Source: Verrucomicrobiia bacterium DG1235 | GTDB lineage: Bacteria; Verrucomicrobiota; Verrucomicrobiia; Opitutales; Opitutaceae | Length of the DNA stretch: 64,000 nucleotides | Direction: 5' to 3' | Assembly: GCA_000155695.1 (NCBI GenBank) | Contig: DS990592.1 | Coordinates: 3,085,973-3,149,972, forward strand | Shown here: one piece after another, positions 9,395 to 18,050 of the stretch | Numbering within the stretch: position 1 is the first letter of the stretch | How the letters are laid out: each line of letters opens with the position of its first letter | Notes under the pieces: generated by a model | Told to the model about the DNA's origin: nothing | Databases searched by the model: none | What the model saw: only the letters and a program-made list of their open reading frames with translations | Position numbers and translations under genes: made by a program

Positions 9395-10792
9395 CTACTT
9401 CTTGACGAGTCCCGAGAAGAACTTGCTCATGTCATCCCAGGATGCCTGCGTATAGAAACCGTATACAACGAAGTCGTCTCCCTCGTCCCCAAAACGCGCA
9501 TTGGCAAAACCGAAGAAACGGGAATTGAAAACCCGAAAACGCCCATCCATTTGCCAATCCGCGCCAAGATCCTCAGCGTCCAACTTCATCACGTCCAAGT
9601 AATAGTCAGGACCTCCATGGTCCTCGTCCGTGTTGTTCCAAACCGCTGCCCGAAAGCCAACGCTATAAGCTGTTTGAAAATCGTTTCCTGGATCATCTCT
9701 TGAATCCCCAAAATCATAGTTCCCCGTCAAAAAATCCGCACGGGCCTTGCCCACAAATCCGAACTCTTTCGTCCATACCGAATCTCGGTAGGAATTGACC
9801 AAAAACGGCATCGAAAGCGTCACCCCCGCAGAAAGTGCTTCGGCCGATCCCAATAGATCCGCATGCGTTTCTGCTGAGTCGTCGTCTCCAGCCGAACTCT
9901 CCGATTCACTCCCGTCATCCGCATCATCGCTTGATTCCGAATCCACAACCTTGCCCCCCACTTCGAAATTTACGACCGCGTCGAGTCGATCAATTCCCCA
10001 CGCTCCTCCAAACGATCGCAAAGCCGAAAGCCTATTATCTCCTTTTTCCGCAGCCCGCACAGCCCGGTTCAAATCCGCAGACTGACTAGACAACGCTCCC
10101 TTATTATAAAACTCGAAGCTTATATACGGGTAACTCTTTTGCCTCTCTCCCAAATCAACATACTCGAAACCAAGCTGCACCGTGGTCGCAAACCGATCAT
10201 CGCTAAGATTCTCGACCTTTGGCTCCGTCGTTTCCAAGACCTTTACATCGCCAATCCAACTAGCAACGAAATCCTTATACTTCGCATTTTCTTTTTCTTT
10301 CAGCCATTCCAAAGCTTTCGAGCTCGACGCTTCCTCAAACTTCGCGTCGAGCACCAAAGTCCCGTCAATTACCTTCTGCGCTAGCTTCACCAGTTCATCG
10401 CTCCCGAGTACCAAAAAAGTTTGATCCAAATAAGGAAGCTTCACCTTCTTCACCTCCGACAATGGCAAAGCCTCCCTCAAATCTGCATCACTTAGATTCT
10501 GAGACAGCACCGTCGCGACCCCTCCCACTGTCTTCTTGAAGATAGGAATTTCCTCATCCTCAAGTGCTCCATCAACACTATCCGCATCCAAGCCAAATAA
10601 ATAGCCAACCAATTCCTTGTGCTTTTCCAAATCTCCATCAGCAACGACCGATATAGCATTCAACTTCTCGTAAATGACATCGTTCACATCCGCAAAGGCG
10701 ACCTTCGAAAATACAAGAGCGATTACAATCACAGCCAGCAGATGCATCACTCCTCCAGTTTTTATATAGTGACCTAGAATATTGTTTTTCAT
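9395..10792 (-). CDS. Secreted orphan protein of unknown function
   Basis: Not recognised. A 465-residue protein with an N-terminal hydrophobic signal or anchor (HLLAVIVIALVFSKVAFA) and a mature part rich in Asp, Ser, Phe and Tyr. A strongly acidic low-complexity stretch (DSESSDDADDGSESES region) sits in the middle. The C-terminal third alternates aromatic and polar residues and could be beta-barrel or beta-sandwich, ending in a helical WDDMSKFFSGLVKK. The ATG at 10792 is chosen to place the signal close to the N-terminus; ATGs at 10810 and 10828 are alternatives. Base composition is visibly less GC-rich than in neighbours. It is divergent from the sigma factor/kinase pair and may be one of their targets (inference only). 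Confidence 0.65.
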   Translation of the reverse strand: MKNNILGHYIKTGGVMHLLAVIVIALVFSKVAFADVNDVIYEKLNAISVVADGDLEKHKELVGYLFGLDADSVDGALEDEEIPIFKKTVGGVATVLSQNLSDADLREALPLSEVKKVKLPYLDQTFLVLGSDELVKLAQKVIDGTLVLDAKFEEASSSKALEWLKEKENAKYKDFVASWIGDVKVLETTEPKVENLSDDRFATTVQLGFEYVDLGERQKSYPYISFEFYNKGALSSQSADLNRAVRAAEKGDNRLSALRSFGGAWGIDRLDAVVNFEVGGKVVDSESSDDADDGSESESSAGDDDSAETHADLLGSAEALSAGVTLSMPFLVNSYRDSVWTKEFGFVGKARADFLTGNYDFGDSRDDPGNDFQTAYSVGFRAAVWNNTDEDHGGPDYYLDVMKLDAEDLGADWQMDGRFRVFNSRFFGFANARFGDEGDDFVVYGFYTQASWDDMSKFFSGLVKK

Positions 10793-10952
10793 ATCGATTT
10801 CGTTTTTAGGCATAAAAGTTAGGTTCAACTGGCAAAACGCCCCGAATGAGAAAACCTTACTAAAAACTGGAATCGGATCTCACCACCCAGCCACCATTCA
10901 GCCCGCCTTCGAAATTTCGTCTTATCTGTAAGAATTAACTCCCTCCCACGTT

Positions 10953-11606
10953 ATGGAAGAAATGGAATACCCAGCATCACCCTACAACGAGGGCGGCACC
11001 CTCCGTACACGAGCCTCACTCCTCTTCCGCCTGCGAGATTGGAAGGACAACGATACCTGGCGCGAATTCTACGACCTCTACTACAACTTCGTCTACCGAC
11101 ACGCCCGCGGCTCCGGCCTCGACCACCACGAAGCCGAAGAAGTCACCCAGGAAGTCTTCCAAGCCTGCGCCAAAAACATCAAAACCTTCGACCCGCACCC
11201 TCGCCCCGGATCCTTCCGCCGCTGGCTCGGAAACCTCGCCCGCTGGCGCGTCTCCGACAAGCTCCGCGAACGCAAGAAACCATCCGATACGCACAACAAT
11301 CGCTACCCCGTAGAAGAAGATCCCCGCGACCTCATCGATCGCATACCCGCCCCATCCGACAGCGAAACGATCCGCCTCGAAGAAGAGTGGCGACAAGAGC
11401 TCTATCTCACCGCCCTCAAACGTATCGCCCAAAAAGTAAACCCAAAGCACTACCAAGTCTTCCACCTCCACCACCGCGACGAATGGCCACTCAAGCGCAT
11501 CGCCGCCGAACTCAAAATAAGTCGCGCCTCAGCCTACGTCATCAACCACCGCCTCAAGTCCCAGCTCCAACAAGAACTCGAATCCCTCACCGCGAAATTG
11601 GACTGA
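10953..11606 (+). CDS. ECF-type RNA polymerase sigma factor (kinase-associated)
   Basis: 217-residue sigma-70 family factor with region 2 and region 4 only. Region 2 shows TWREFYDLYYNFVYRHARG and the EVTQEVFQACAKN helix; GSFRRWLGNLARWRVSD is typical of the Planctomycetes/Verrucomicrobia ECF groups. Region 4 (KRIAAELKISRASAYVINHRLK) is a helix-turn-helix for the -35 element. The next gene on the same strand, 81 bases on, is a Ser/Thr kinase with a propeller domain, the usual partner of these sigma factors, so control probably runs through phosphorylation or sequestration rather than a classical anti-sigma factor (inference from family context). Confidence 0.9.
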   Translation: MEEMEYPASPYNEGGTLRTRASLLFRLRDWKDNDTWREFYDLYYNFVYRHARGSGLDHHEAEEVTQEVFQACAKNIKTFDPHPRPGSFRRWLGNLARWRVSDKLRERKKPSDTHNNRYPVEEDPRDLIDRIPAPSDSETIRLEEEWRQELYLTALKRIAQKVNPKHYQVFHLHHRDEWPLKRIAAELKISRASAYVINHRLKSQLQQELESLTAKLD

Positions 11607-11687
11607 CCCAAGCTACCCTATACAGTAGACCACCCCGAATTTATAATTTCCTCGACGCTCCGGTATGCAAATTGCTAATACCGAAGG

Positions 11688-14552
11688 GTGGCTAATCCCG
11701 AGCCAACTCCGCCTTCCATCCCCGACCATACCCTCCTGCAAAAGATCGGGCGCGGCAGCTATGGCGACGTCTGGCTCGCCCGGGGCGTCACCGGACTCTA
11801 CCGGGCCGTAAAAACCGTCCACCGCGCCCAGTTCCGCGACGAATCCCCCTTTGAACGCGAGTTCCTCGGACTCAAGAAATTCGCCCGCATTTCCCTCGCA
11901 GAGACTTCCCAGCTCGCCGTCCTCCACATCGGCCGCAGCCCCGAAGACAGTTTCTTCTACTATATCATGGAGCTGGCCGACGACGTTCGCTCGCGCCAGG
12001 AAATCGACCCCGCAAACTACACTCCCTACACCCTGCGCGAACGCATGGCCAAAGGCCAAGGCATCCCCGTCGCCGAATGCCTAACCCTGGGCATCAGCCT
12101 CACCAAAGCGCTCCACTCCCTCCACGCCCAAGGCCTCGTCCACCGAGACGTCAAACCCTCCAACGTCATCCTCGTCAACGGCATCCCCAAGCTTGCCGAC
12201 ATCGGCCTCGTCGCCACCGCCAACCAAGAACTCAGCGTCGTCGGCACCGAAGGCTACATCGCCCCCGAAGGCCCCGGCCTCCCCCCCGCCGACATCTTCG
12301 CCCTCGGCAAACTCCTCTACGAACTCGCCACCGGCCTCGACCGCCGCGAATTCCCACGCCTCCCTGCAGACCTCCCTAATCGCCCCGACCGCGCCGAACT
12401 CCTCGAGCTCAACGAAGTCCTCCTCCGTGCCTGCGACCCCAGCGCCGCCCGCCGCTACCAAACCGTCGAGGCCCTCCAACAAGAGCTCCTCCTCATCCAA
12501 GCAGGCAAATCCGTCCGTCGCCTCCACCTCGCCGAAAAAAGCCTGCGCCGCGCCGCCCGCTGGTCCCTTCTCCTCGCCGTCATCGCAACCATCGGCTTCA
12601 GCGGCGCCTACCTGGAACGCCAAAGGGCCAACGCCTCCGAACGCCTCCTCGAGTACTCCGCTATGCTCACCCAAACCATCGGCGCCCTCCAGCGCGGCGA
12701 CTTCGCCTCCGCCCGATCTCAACTCCAAGAAGCCACCCAAAACCTCCCCTCTCAGGACACCCCCAGCTTCGAATGGCGAGCCCTCCAGCACCTCGCCCTA
12801 GGCGACCAGTCCGATATTTGGCGCGACTCCGGCCCAGCCATCAGAACCATCGAAGCCGCCGCCGACGCTTCCCTCATTGCCGTACACGACGCCGCCAATC
12901 AAGTCACCCTCCTCGATCCCCAAAGCGGACAAGCAACTCGCACCTTACCCGGCATCACACAATTCGCCGGCATCACCCCAAACCAACTCTACCTCTTCGG
13001 CACCGACGCCAACTACCATCCCGCCCGCTGGCAAATCGACGCCCCCGACTCGCCACCCCAAATCGCTCCCGAACCAAACTTCTGCTGGCCCCTCGGCCTC
13101 AGCGATTCCGGCACCTTCACCGCCCTCGTACCCACCCCGCAACTACAACTGCTCAACTGGAACCCCTCCCAAAACCTCCACCAAAGCATCCCCGTCGACT
13201 TCACCCACGCCCCTCAAACCAAATGGGAATTCTTCCGCGGCTCCAGCGGCCCCACCGGTCAAGTCGTCCTCGCCTGGGTTTCCCTCCAAGAAATCAAACC
13301 CCAATTCCTCCTCACCACCTGGACCGCCTCGCAAGGATTCGTACACACAGTCGTCGCCCAACGCCCCAGCGCCGTCGGCATCGACTCCCTAGGACCTTGG
13401 GGCGCCATGGAAATCAGCGGCGAAGAATTCAGCGCTCAAACCGACGGAACCTTCGCCCCCACCCAAAGAAAGCTCCCCCCTCGTACCATTGCCCGCCAAC
13501 AAACAACTCCCGACACAGAAATCATCGCTCACGACCAAAATCTAAGCTGGTACCACACCGATACCGATCAACTCATCCGCACCGCTAAAGGCCACCCCAG
13601 CCAAATCAAAAGCTTCGCCACTATTGGAGAAACAATTTACAGCGGCAGCTCCTCCGGCGACCTCCGCAAATGGTCGCCCCTCTCCATCGACCAAAGCCAA
13701 CCCAGCTACCAAGCCTGGAACTCAAACGCCTACGCCACTAGCTTCGTCTATACAGACGACCAACACATCGCCATCTCAAAGGACGGAACCAACAGTGCCA
13801 TTATAAATACCGCAACGCTCCAAGAAACCAGCACCATAAAGAACATCAGAACCCCCATCGCCTGTAACAAAAAAACGCTCATCGGCGAAAGCGAGTCCGG
13901 CTATATAACAGCAACCGGAGAAAACTATTCAGTCCAACAACGTTTTGGAAGCAGCCGTTATCTCCAAAGCATCTATGCCCCCAAATCCCAGCGCTACTTT
14001 ACTATAGACCAAAGTAACAAACTCGTCCTTTTCCAACCCGACCATCCCCTGCAAACTCTCGCCTCAGGCTGGAAATACAACTACTCCCTCCAAACAAACC
14101 CCAGCGGTACCCTTATATGGTACATTTCCAACGACGGCACCCTCGCCTGCTTCGAGGTAGCGTCAAAATCGATCAAATGGACCACCACTCTCTCCGCACT
14201 TTCTCCCACCATAATACTGTCCAAGAAATCTCAATACATCTACCTCGTCACCCTCGACGGAAAAATTGAAATCCGCGACCCCAACGCCGGAGACCTCCTT
14301 CACTCCTCTACCGCCGGCAACACCACCCCCGAAACCATCGCCCTCTCCAGCCAAGAAGACCGTCTCTTCGTCGGCGGCCGCGACGGAGACGTACAAGTAT
14401 TCAACGCCCAGGACCTCCGCTTCCTCTGCACCCTACCCCTGCCCCAAAAAGAGCCCATCCACCACATCGCATCCAGCCCCCAAGACACCTCCCTCGCCAT
14501 CCTCAGCAAATCCGGCCTCCTTCAAATCCTCCAAGCTCCCAAACAAAAATAG
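11688..14552 (+). CDS. Membrane Ser/Thr protein kinase with C-terminal beta-propeller
   Basis: 954-residue Hanks-type kinase. The catalytic domain begins almost at the N-terminus: IGRGSYGDVWLA (P-loop), AVKTVH (ATP lysine), LVHRDVKPSNV (catalytic loop, Asp154), ADIGLV in place of DFG and GYIAPEG in place of APE. The DIG/APE changes are common in this phylum. One membrane helix lies near residue 291 (RWSLLLAVIATIGFSGAYL), followed by a short helical region and a long WD40/PQQ-like repeat domain predicted outside the membrane. GTG at 11688 is the earliest possible start because a stop codon lies 12 bases upstream in frame. The stop codon is part of a perfect hairpin. Confidence 0.92.
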   Translation: MANPEPTPPSIPDHTLLQKIGRGSYGDVWLARGVTGLYRAVKTVHRAQFRDESPFEREFLGLKKFARISLAETSQLAVLHIGRSPEDSFFYYIMELADDVRSRQEIDPANYTPYTLRERMAKGQGIPVAECLTLGISLTKALHSLHAQGLVHRDVKPSNVILVNGIPKLADIGLVATANQELSVVGTEGYIAPEGPGLPPADIFALGKLLYELATGLDRREFPRLPADLPNRPDRAELLELNEVLLRACDPSAARRYQTVEALQQELLLIQAGKSVRRLHLAEKSLRRAARWSLLLAVIATIGFSGAYLERQRANASERLLEYSAMLTQTIGALQRGDFASARSQLQEATQNLPSQDTPSFEWRALQHLALGDQSDIWRDSGPAIRTIEAAADASLIAVHDAANQVTLLDPQSGQATRTLPGITQFAGITPNQLYLFGTDANYHPARWQIDAPDSPPQIAPEPNFCWPLGLSDSGTFTALVPTPQLQLLNWNPSQNLHQSIPVDFTHAPQTKWEFFRGSSGPTGQVVLAWVSLQEIKPQFLLTTWTASQGFVHTVVAQRPSAVGIDSLGPWGAMEISGEEFSAQTDGTFAPTQRKLPPRTIARQQTTPDTEIIAHDQNLSWYHTDTDQLIRTAKGHPSQIKSFATIGETIYSGSSSGDLRKWSPLSIDQSQPSYQAWNSNAYATSFVYTDDQHIAISKDGTNSAIINTATLQETSTIKNIRTPIACNKKTLIGESESGYITATGENYSVQQRFGSSRYLQSIYAPKSQRYFTIDQSNKLVLFQPDHPLQTLASGWKYNYSLQTNPSGTLIWYISNDGTLACFEVASKSIKWTTTLSALSPTIILSKKSQYIYLVTLDGKIEIRDPNAGDLLHSSTAGNTTPETIALSSQEDRLFVGGRDGDVQVFNAQDLRFLCTLPLPQKEPIHHIASSPQDTSLAILSKSGLLQILQAPKQK

Positions 14553-14573
14553 CGCGGACCAAAGCCCGCGCTA
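14550..14573. repeat. Perfect hairpin containing the kinase stop codon
   Basis: Inverted repeat with 8-bp arms (TAGCGCGG at 14550-14557 and CCGCGCTA at 14566-14573). The first three bases are the TAG stop of the kinase gene. There is no T tract after it, so it looks like a REP-type 3' hairpin or transcript-end stabiliser rather than a standard intrinsic terminator. Confidence 0.7.
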
Positions 14574-14598
14574 CAGAAAACCAAATATCAATCAGCCG

Positions 14599-15192
14599 CT
14601 ACTGATTTCCCCCAGAACCCGGCTGAGGAGGAAGGTTATCATGACCTGACTTAGGCACTGAGTTATGTGCATAATAGCTGTGAAAATGCCTCCTTGTTTG
14701 GACACTCAACTTGCAGAAAGTCCTTCCTGTTTTACTATCTTTTTTAGTCCCAACCTTCATAAAAAAGATAGAATCCTCCTCTGCCCAGCGTATTATATGC
14801 TTTGCCCCTCTTCTTATATTTGTCTTTCGGATTTTAAACCACCCCTTCAAATTAGGTGGAGATTTTAAAGGTTCAATTTCTCCACCACCTAATTTCTCTG
14901 ACTCAAAAAACTTAACATCAGTCCCTTCATCAATCTTCACATAAACATCATGCGTTCTCCCCTGCAAACAGAGTGAATATAAACTAATTTCTGGATTAGC
15001 TTTCAACTTTGATTCTACGGTCAATGAATATTCAGTATATTTAGAGTTAAAATCCCCTACCACCTTCCATTTCGCCCACACTTTCGGTTTGCGATCTAGC
15101 AAGTCGTCACTCGCCAAAACAATAGTATTTGCTACATCAACTACGCTGGCCTCAAAATGAGAGGCTTTAGTCTTTTTCGATTCTCCAGGCAT
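14599..15192 (-). CDS. AT-rich orphan gene, unknown function
   Basis: Not recognised. 197 residues, lysine-rich, with a start ATG at 15192 and a proline/glycine-rich tail (PPQPGSGGNQ). It has no signal peptide or membrane helix. The body mixes beta-like stretches (YSLTVESKL, ISLYSLCLQG, HDVYVKIDEG) with basic segments (IRKTNIRRGAKHIIRW, VQTRRHFHSYY). Codons end far more often in A/T than in any neighbouring gene, and the following 250 bases share this composition, which suggests recent acquisition. It lies alone between two oppositely placed units, so context gives no role. It could also be a lineage-restricted gene. Confidence 0.6.
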   Translation of the reverse strand: MPGESKKTKASHFEASVVDVANTIVLASDDLLDRKPKVWAKWKVVGDFNSKYTEYSLTVESKLKANPEISLYSLCLQGRTHDVYVKIDEGTDVKFFESEKLGGGEIEPLKSPPNLKGWFKIRKTNIRRGAKHIIRWAEEDSIFFMKVGTKKDSKTGRTFCKLSVQTRRHFHSYYAHNSVPKSGHDNLPPQPGSGGNQ

Positions 15193-15431
15193 AACAATTT
15201 TGGGTTCAAGATTACTTCAGGATTCAAAACGCTGGCACAACGCCAAAGCTTACAAGGATTATAAGAAAAGCTTCTCCTTGAGTTTTGCGAACTATTTCAG
15301 AGCAAATCTACCTAGACGCTTCTCAAGCTCACCAGTGCAAATCAGTGTCTTCAGTAGTTCTGAAACAACGGCCCCTCCATTTTCCTCTCCCCACAACCCC
15401 CTCCAGTCTGCTCTATCGTGGAATCTTTACA
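15193..15431. other. AT-rich intergenic region with nothing recognisable
   Basis: Between the AT-rich orphan and the ppnP terminator I see no convincing coding frame, repeat or RNA. Short open frames exist here but have no start context or family features. The composition continues that of the orphan gene. Confidence 0.5.
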
Positions 15432-15466
15432 CAAAAAAAAGCGACCCGCCCAAAAGACGAATCGCT
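15432..15466 (-). terminator. Rho-independent terminator after ppnP
   Basis: On the minus strand an 11-pair stem (AGCGATTCGTC with the arm ending GGTCGCT, several G-T pairs) closes a short T-rich loop and is followed by eight T. It lies 26 bases after the ppnP stop and probably ends the fermentation transcript. Confidence 0.8.
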
Positions 15467-15492
15467 CTCAAAAATCTATCAGCTAAAATAAG

Positions 15493-15804
15493 CTACGCCA
15501 AGTACGAGCAAACGTACTGACAGCTTTCGGCTACTTCGATCGTGAAGCCGGAATTTCCCGCCACGTCGAAGAATGTGCCCGCATCGTATTCAGAATTGGC
15601 TTCTGAACCGTCAATCGTTACCCAGCATGCCCCGTCCACGATGTCCATTCGCTCCGGAGCTCCCGTATCAAAATGATACGTCCCAGCGAGAATCACGCCG
15701 AGCGTCTTCTTCTCGCCGTCCGGCGTGATGATTGAATGGGAAACCACTTTCCCATCGAAATAGAGATTAGCCTTGGCTAGCGCCGTGACGTTTTCGAACT
15801 GCAT
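15493..15804 (-). CDS. ppnP: Pyrimidine/purine nucleoside phosphorylase PpnP
   Basis: 103-residue small cupin-fold enzyme of the PpnP (YaiE, DUF1255) family, which splits nucleosides with phosphate to base and ribose-1-phosphate. Family features seen: an N-terminal FENVTALAKANLYFDGKVVSH, a central TLGVILAGTYHFDTGAPERMDI and the FFDVAGNSGFTIEV segment near the C-terminus. Length agrees with E. coli PpnP (94 residues). It is the last gene before a strong terminator, 119 bases downstream of the transporter, so it may be read with the fermentation genes or on its own. Confidence 0.93.
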   Translation of the reverse strand: MQFENVTALAKANLYFDGKVVSHSIITPDGEKKTLGVILAGTYHFDTGAPERMDIVDGACWVTIDGSEANSEYDAGTFFDVAGNSGFTIEVAESCQYVCSYLA

Positions 15805-15923
15805 CTCGCGTCAATCGGGCAGGCCCTGACCTTTGGCAAGCCCGAAACAAGACGACTCGAAGCGATCGTATAAACCGCAACAGCCAACGACATCAAAAAT
15901 ACGGTCGTCATTATCACTGCCCT

Positions 15924-17189
15924 CTAGTTCGTGGCCTTAGCCACTCCACTCATGTTCAGCTGGCGTATCTTACGAATGTTGAACTGAATCAAAATCGAGC
16001 AAACAAGAGCGAACACGAATAGTCCCGCGAAGATTTGCAAAGTCTGCTCGTAGCTTCCAGTCGACTCGCGAACCCTCGCCGCCAGCAATGGTCCAACCAA
16101 ACCGGCCGCAGCCCAAGCCGTCAGAATGTTGCCATGGATCGCCGACAGGCGTTTCGTCCCGAACACGTCGCCGATATAAGCCGGAATCGAAGCGAAACCA
16201 CCTCCGTAACAAGTTAGAATAAGAAAGACGACTGCTTGGAAAAAGAAAGAACTCGAAGTCTTCGGAAGCACGAAAAACGCCACAATCTGAATCACGAAAA
16301 ATGCCGTGTAAGTCATAGGTCGTCCAATCACATCTGAAAAAGATGCCCAAGAAATACGGCCAATCCCATTGAAGAGCCCCATTAGACCGACCATGGTCGC
16401 GGCAGCCGCAGGAGTGAGCCCTGCAATCTCCTGAGACATCGGCGACGCCACAGATATCACCGCGATTCCACAGGTGATGTTGATGAACAACATGATCCAA
16501 AGATAATAAAAACGCTGAGTGCCCAGAGCCTCGATCGAACTAAGCTGAGCGAGATCTTCCGTACGACGGATCTTGCCCGCCGCCTTCGCCGCGCTGAAGC
16601 CGTCAGGCTCCCAGCCTTCAGGAGGAGGCGCCAGATACTGAGCGGACGCCATCATCACTATGAAATACCCGCCTCCAAGAATGAAAAAAGTGGAGGCAAT
16701 GCCAAGGTGCGTAATGATAAACTGAATCAAACTGCTCGCCAGCAAGGCGCCAAAACCAAACCCCATGATAGCAAGGCCCGTCGCTAAACCGCGACGATCC
16801 GGGAACCACTTTACCAGCGTCGAAACCGGGCAAATGTAGCCCACGCCCAAACCGACGCCACTGATAACGCCGTATCCAAGATAAAATACGTATAGCTGAT
16901 TCAGCGAGACGCCAAGACCCGCTACGATCAATCCCGAGCTATAGAAAACAGCCGATAGCATTCCACTTTTGCGAGGGCCCATCCGCTCAACTGTCGGACC
17001 CAAAAACGCCGCGGACAAGCCGAGAAACAGGATAGCGATACTGAAGGCCCAAGCCGTCTGAGTCGGCTCCCAGCCTAGCTCAGCGAGCAATGGTTTTTTG
17101 AATACGCTATAAGCGTAAACCGCGCCTATCGACACATGGACGCCAACCGCCGAGGCGGCGATCAGCCAACGATTCTTTATCTTATTCAT
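15924..17189 (-). CDS. OFA-family MFS transporter (oxalate/formate antiporter type)
   Basis: 421-residue major facilitator protein with twelve predicted helices. The OFA signature is present: GAVYAYSVFKKPLLAELGW near the N-terminus, LGYGVISGVGLGVGYICPVS, then WFPDRRGLATGLAIMGFGFG. Family members exchange oxalate, formate or lactate-like anions. It starts 52 bases downstream of the pflA stop on the same strand, directly after the formate-producing enzyme and its activase, so formate export (or lactate export, since ldhA is nearby) is the likely role; this is inferred from context. The C-terminus ends normally. Confidence 0.88.
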   Translation of the reverse strand: MNKIKNRWLIAASAVGVHVSIGAVYAYSVFKKPLLAELGWEPTQTAWAFSIAILFLGLSAAFLGPTVERMGPRKSGMLSAVFYSSGLIVAGLGVSLNQLYVFYLGYGVISGVGLGVGYICPVSTLVKWFPDRRGLATGLAIMGFGFGALLASSLIQFIITHLGIASTFFILGGGYFIVMMASAQYLAPPPEGWEPDGFSAAKAAGKIRRTEDLAQLSSIEALGTQRFYYLWIMLFINITCGIAVISVASPMSQEIAGLTPAAAATMVGLMGLFNGIGRISWASFSDVIGRPMTYTAFFVIQIVAFFVLPKTSSSFFFQAVVFLILTCYGGGFASIPAYIGDVFGTKRLSAIHGNILTAWAAAGLVGPLLAARVRESTGSYEQTLQIFAGLFVFALVCSILIQFNIRKIRQLNMSGVAKATN

Positions 17190-17241
17190 GACACAAATTT
17201 CTCAGTTTTGGTGGACCGCGATCTACAGGCGCGATCAGATC

Positions 17242-18018
17242 TTAAATAGCCTTCACTCCATAACGGGCGAAAATGCTGCGAGCCCGCTCTACTTCCTCAG
17301 TCGTGGGCTCCGGCGTATCCACAAGTAGATACTCCATATCGAGCTCCTTGTACTTGCTCTCACCCATCTTGTGAAACGGGAGGATCTCAACCTTAGCGAC
17401 ATTGCCGAGAGTCGAAACGAAGCTGGCAAGCCCGTCGATATTGCTCTCCGCGTCCGTCAGGCCTGGCACGAGTACGAATCGTATCCAAACATCCTTGCCC
17501 ATCGAATCGAGACGATCCGCGAATTCAAGAGTCGGATTCAGATTCACGCCGGTCACCTTCTGATAAGTCACCGGATTGAAGCTCTTGATATCCAGCAAGA
17601 CGAGATCTACATTTTCTAGTAGCTCGTCACTTGCCTTGTATCCAAGAAAACCAGACGTATCAAGTGTCGTATGCAAGCCAGCGTCCTTAGCTCCCTTGAA
17701 GAGAGCGTGCACGAAATCAGGCTGCATTAGGGGTTCGCCACCGCTAACGGTTAGACCGCCGCGCTTAATGTACCGCTTGTACTTAAGTACGTCGTCGAGA
17801 ACTTCACCGGCAGAACGCTCGCATCCTCCCGGCCTTCCCTGTGCATCTGGATTATGGCAGTACTGACAGCGCAACGGGCATCCCGAAAGGAAAAGCACAT
17901 AGCGAAGACCTGGACCATCGACAGTACCGCACGTCTCTACCGAATGCACGAATCCATCCGTATCAAGACCGGGAGCTACGCATGGAGACGCAACTGTTTC
18001 TAGAAGAGTTTCTGACAT
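17242..18018 (-). CDS. pflA: Pyruvate formate-lyase activating enzyme (radical SAM)
   Basis: 258-residue radical SAM protein that places the glycyl radical on PflB using S-adenosylmethionine and a 4Fe-4S cluster. The cluster motif CPLRCQYC (CX3CX2C) lies near residue 40, followed by the GGEP motif (GGLTVSGGEPLMQPDF). Length matches E. coli PflA (246). The ATG at 18018 is 32 bases after the pflB stop; a longer in-frame start at 18060 would overlap pflB and add an unconserved leader. Same operon as pflB and the transporter. Confidence 0.95.
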   Translation of the reverse strand: MSETLLETVASPCVAPGLDTDGFVHSVETCGTVDGPGLRYVLFLSGCPLRCQYCHNPDAQGRPGGCERSAGEVLDDVLKYKRYIKRGGLTVSGGEPLMQPDFVHALFKGAKDAGLHTTLDTSGFLGYKASDELLENVDLVLLDIKSFNPVTYQKVTGVNLNPTLEFADRLDSMGKDVWIRFVLVPGLTDAESNIDGLASFVSTLGNVAKVEILPFHKMGESKYKELDMEYLLVDTPEPTTEEVERARSIFARYGVKAI

Positions 18019-18050
18019 TATCTTGTTCTCTGCACCCTCGGAAGGGGGCC

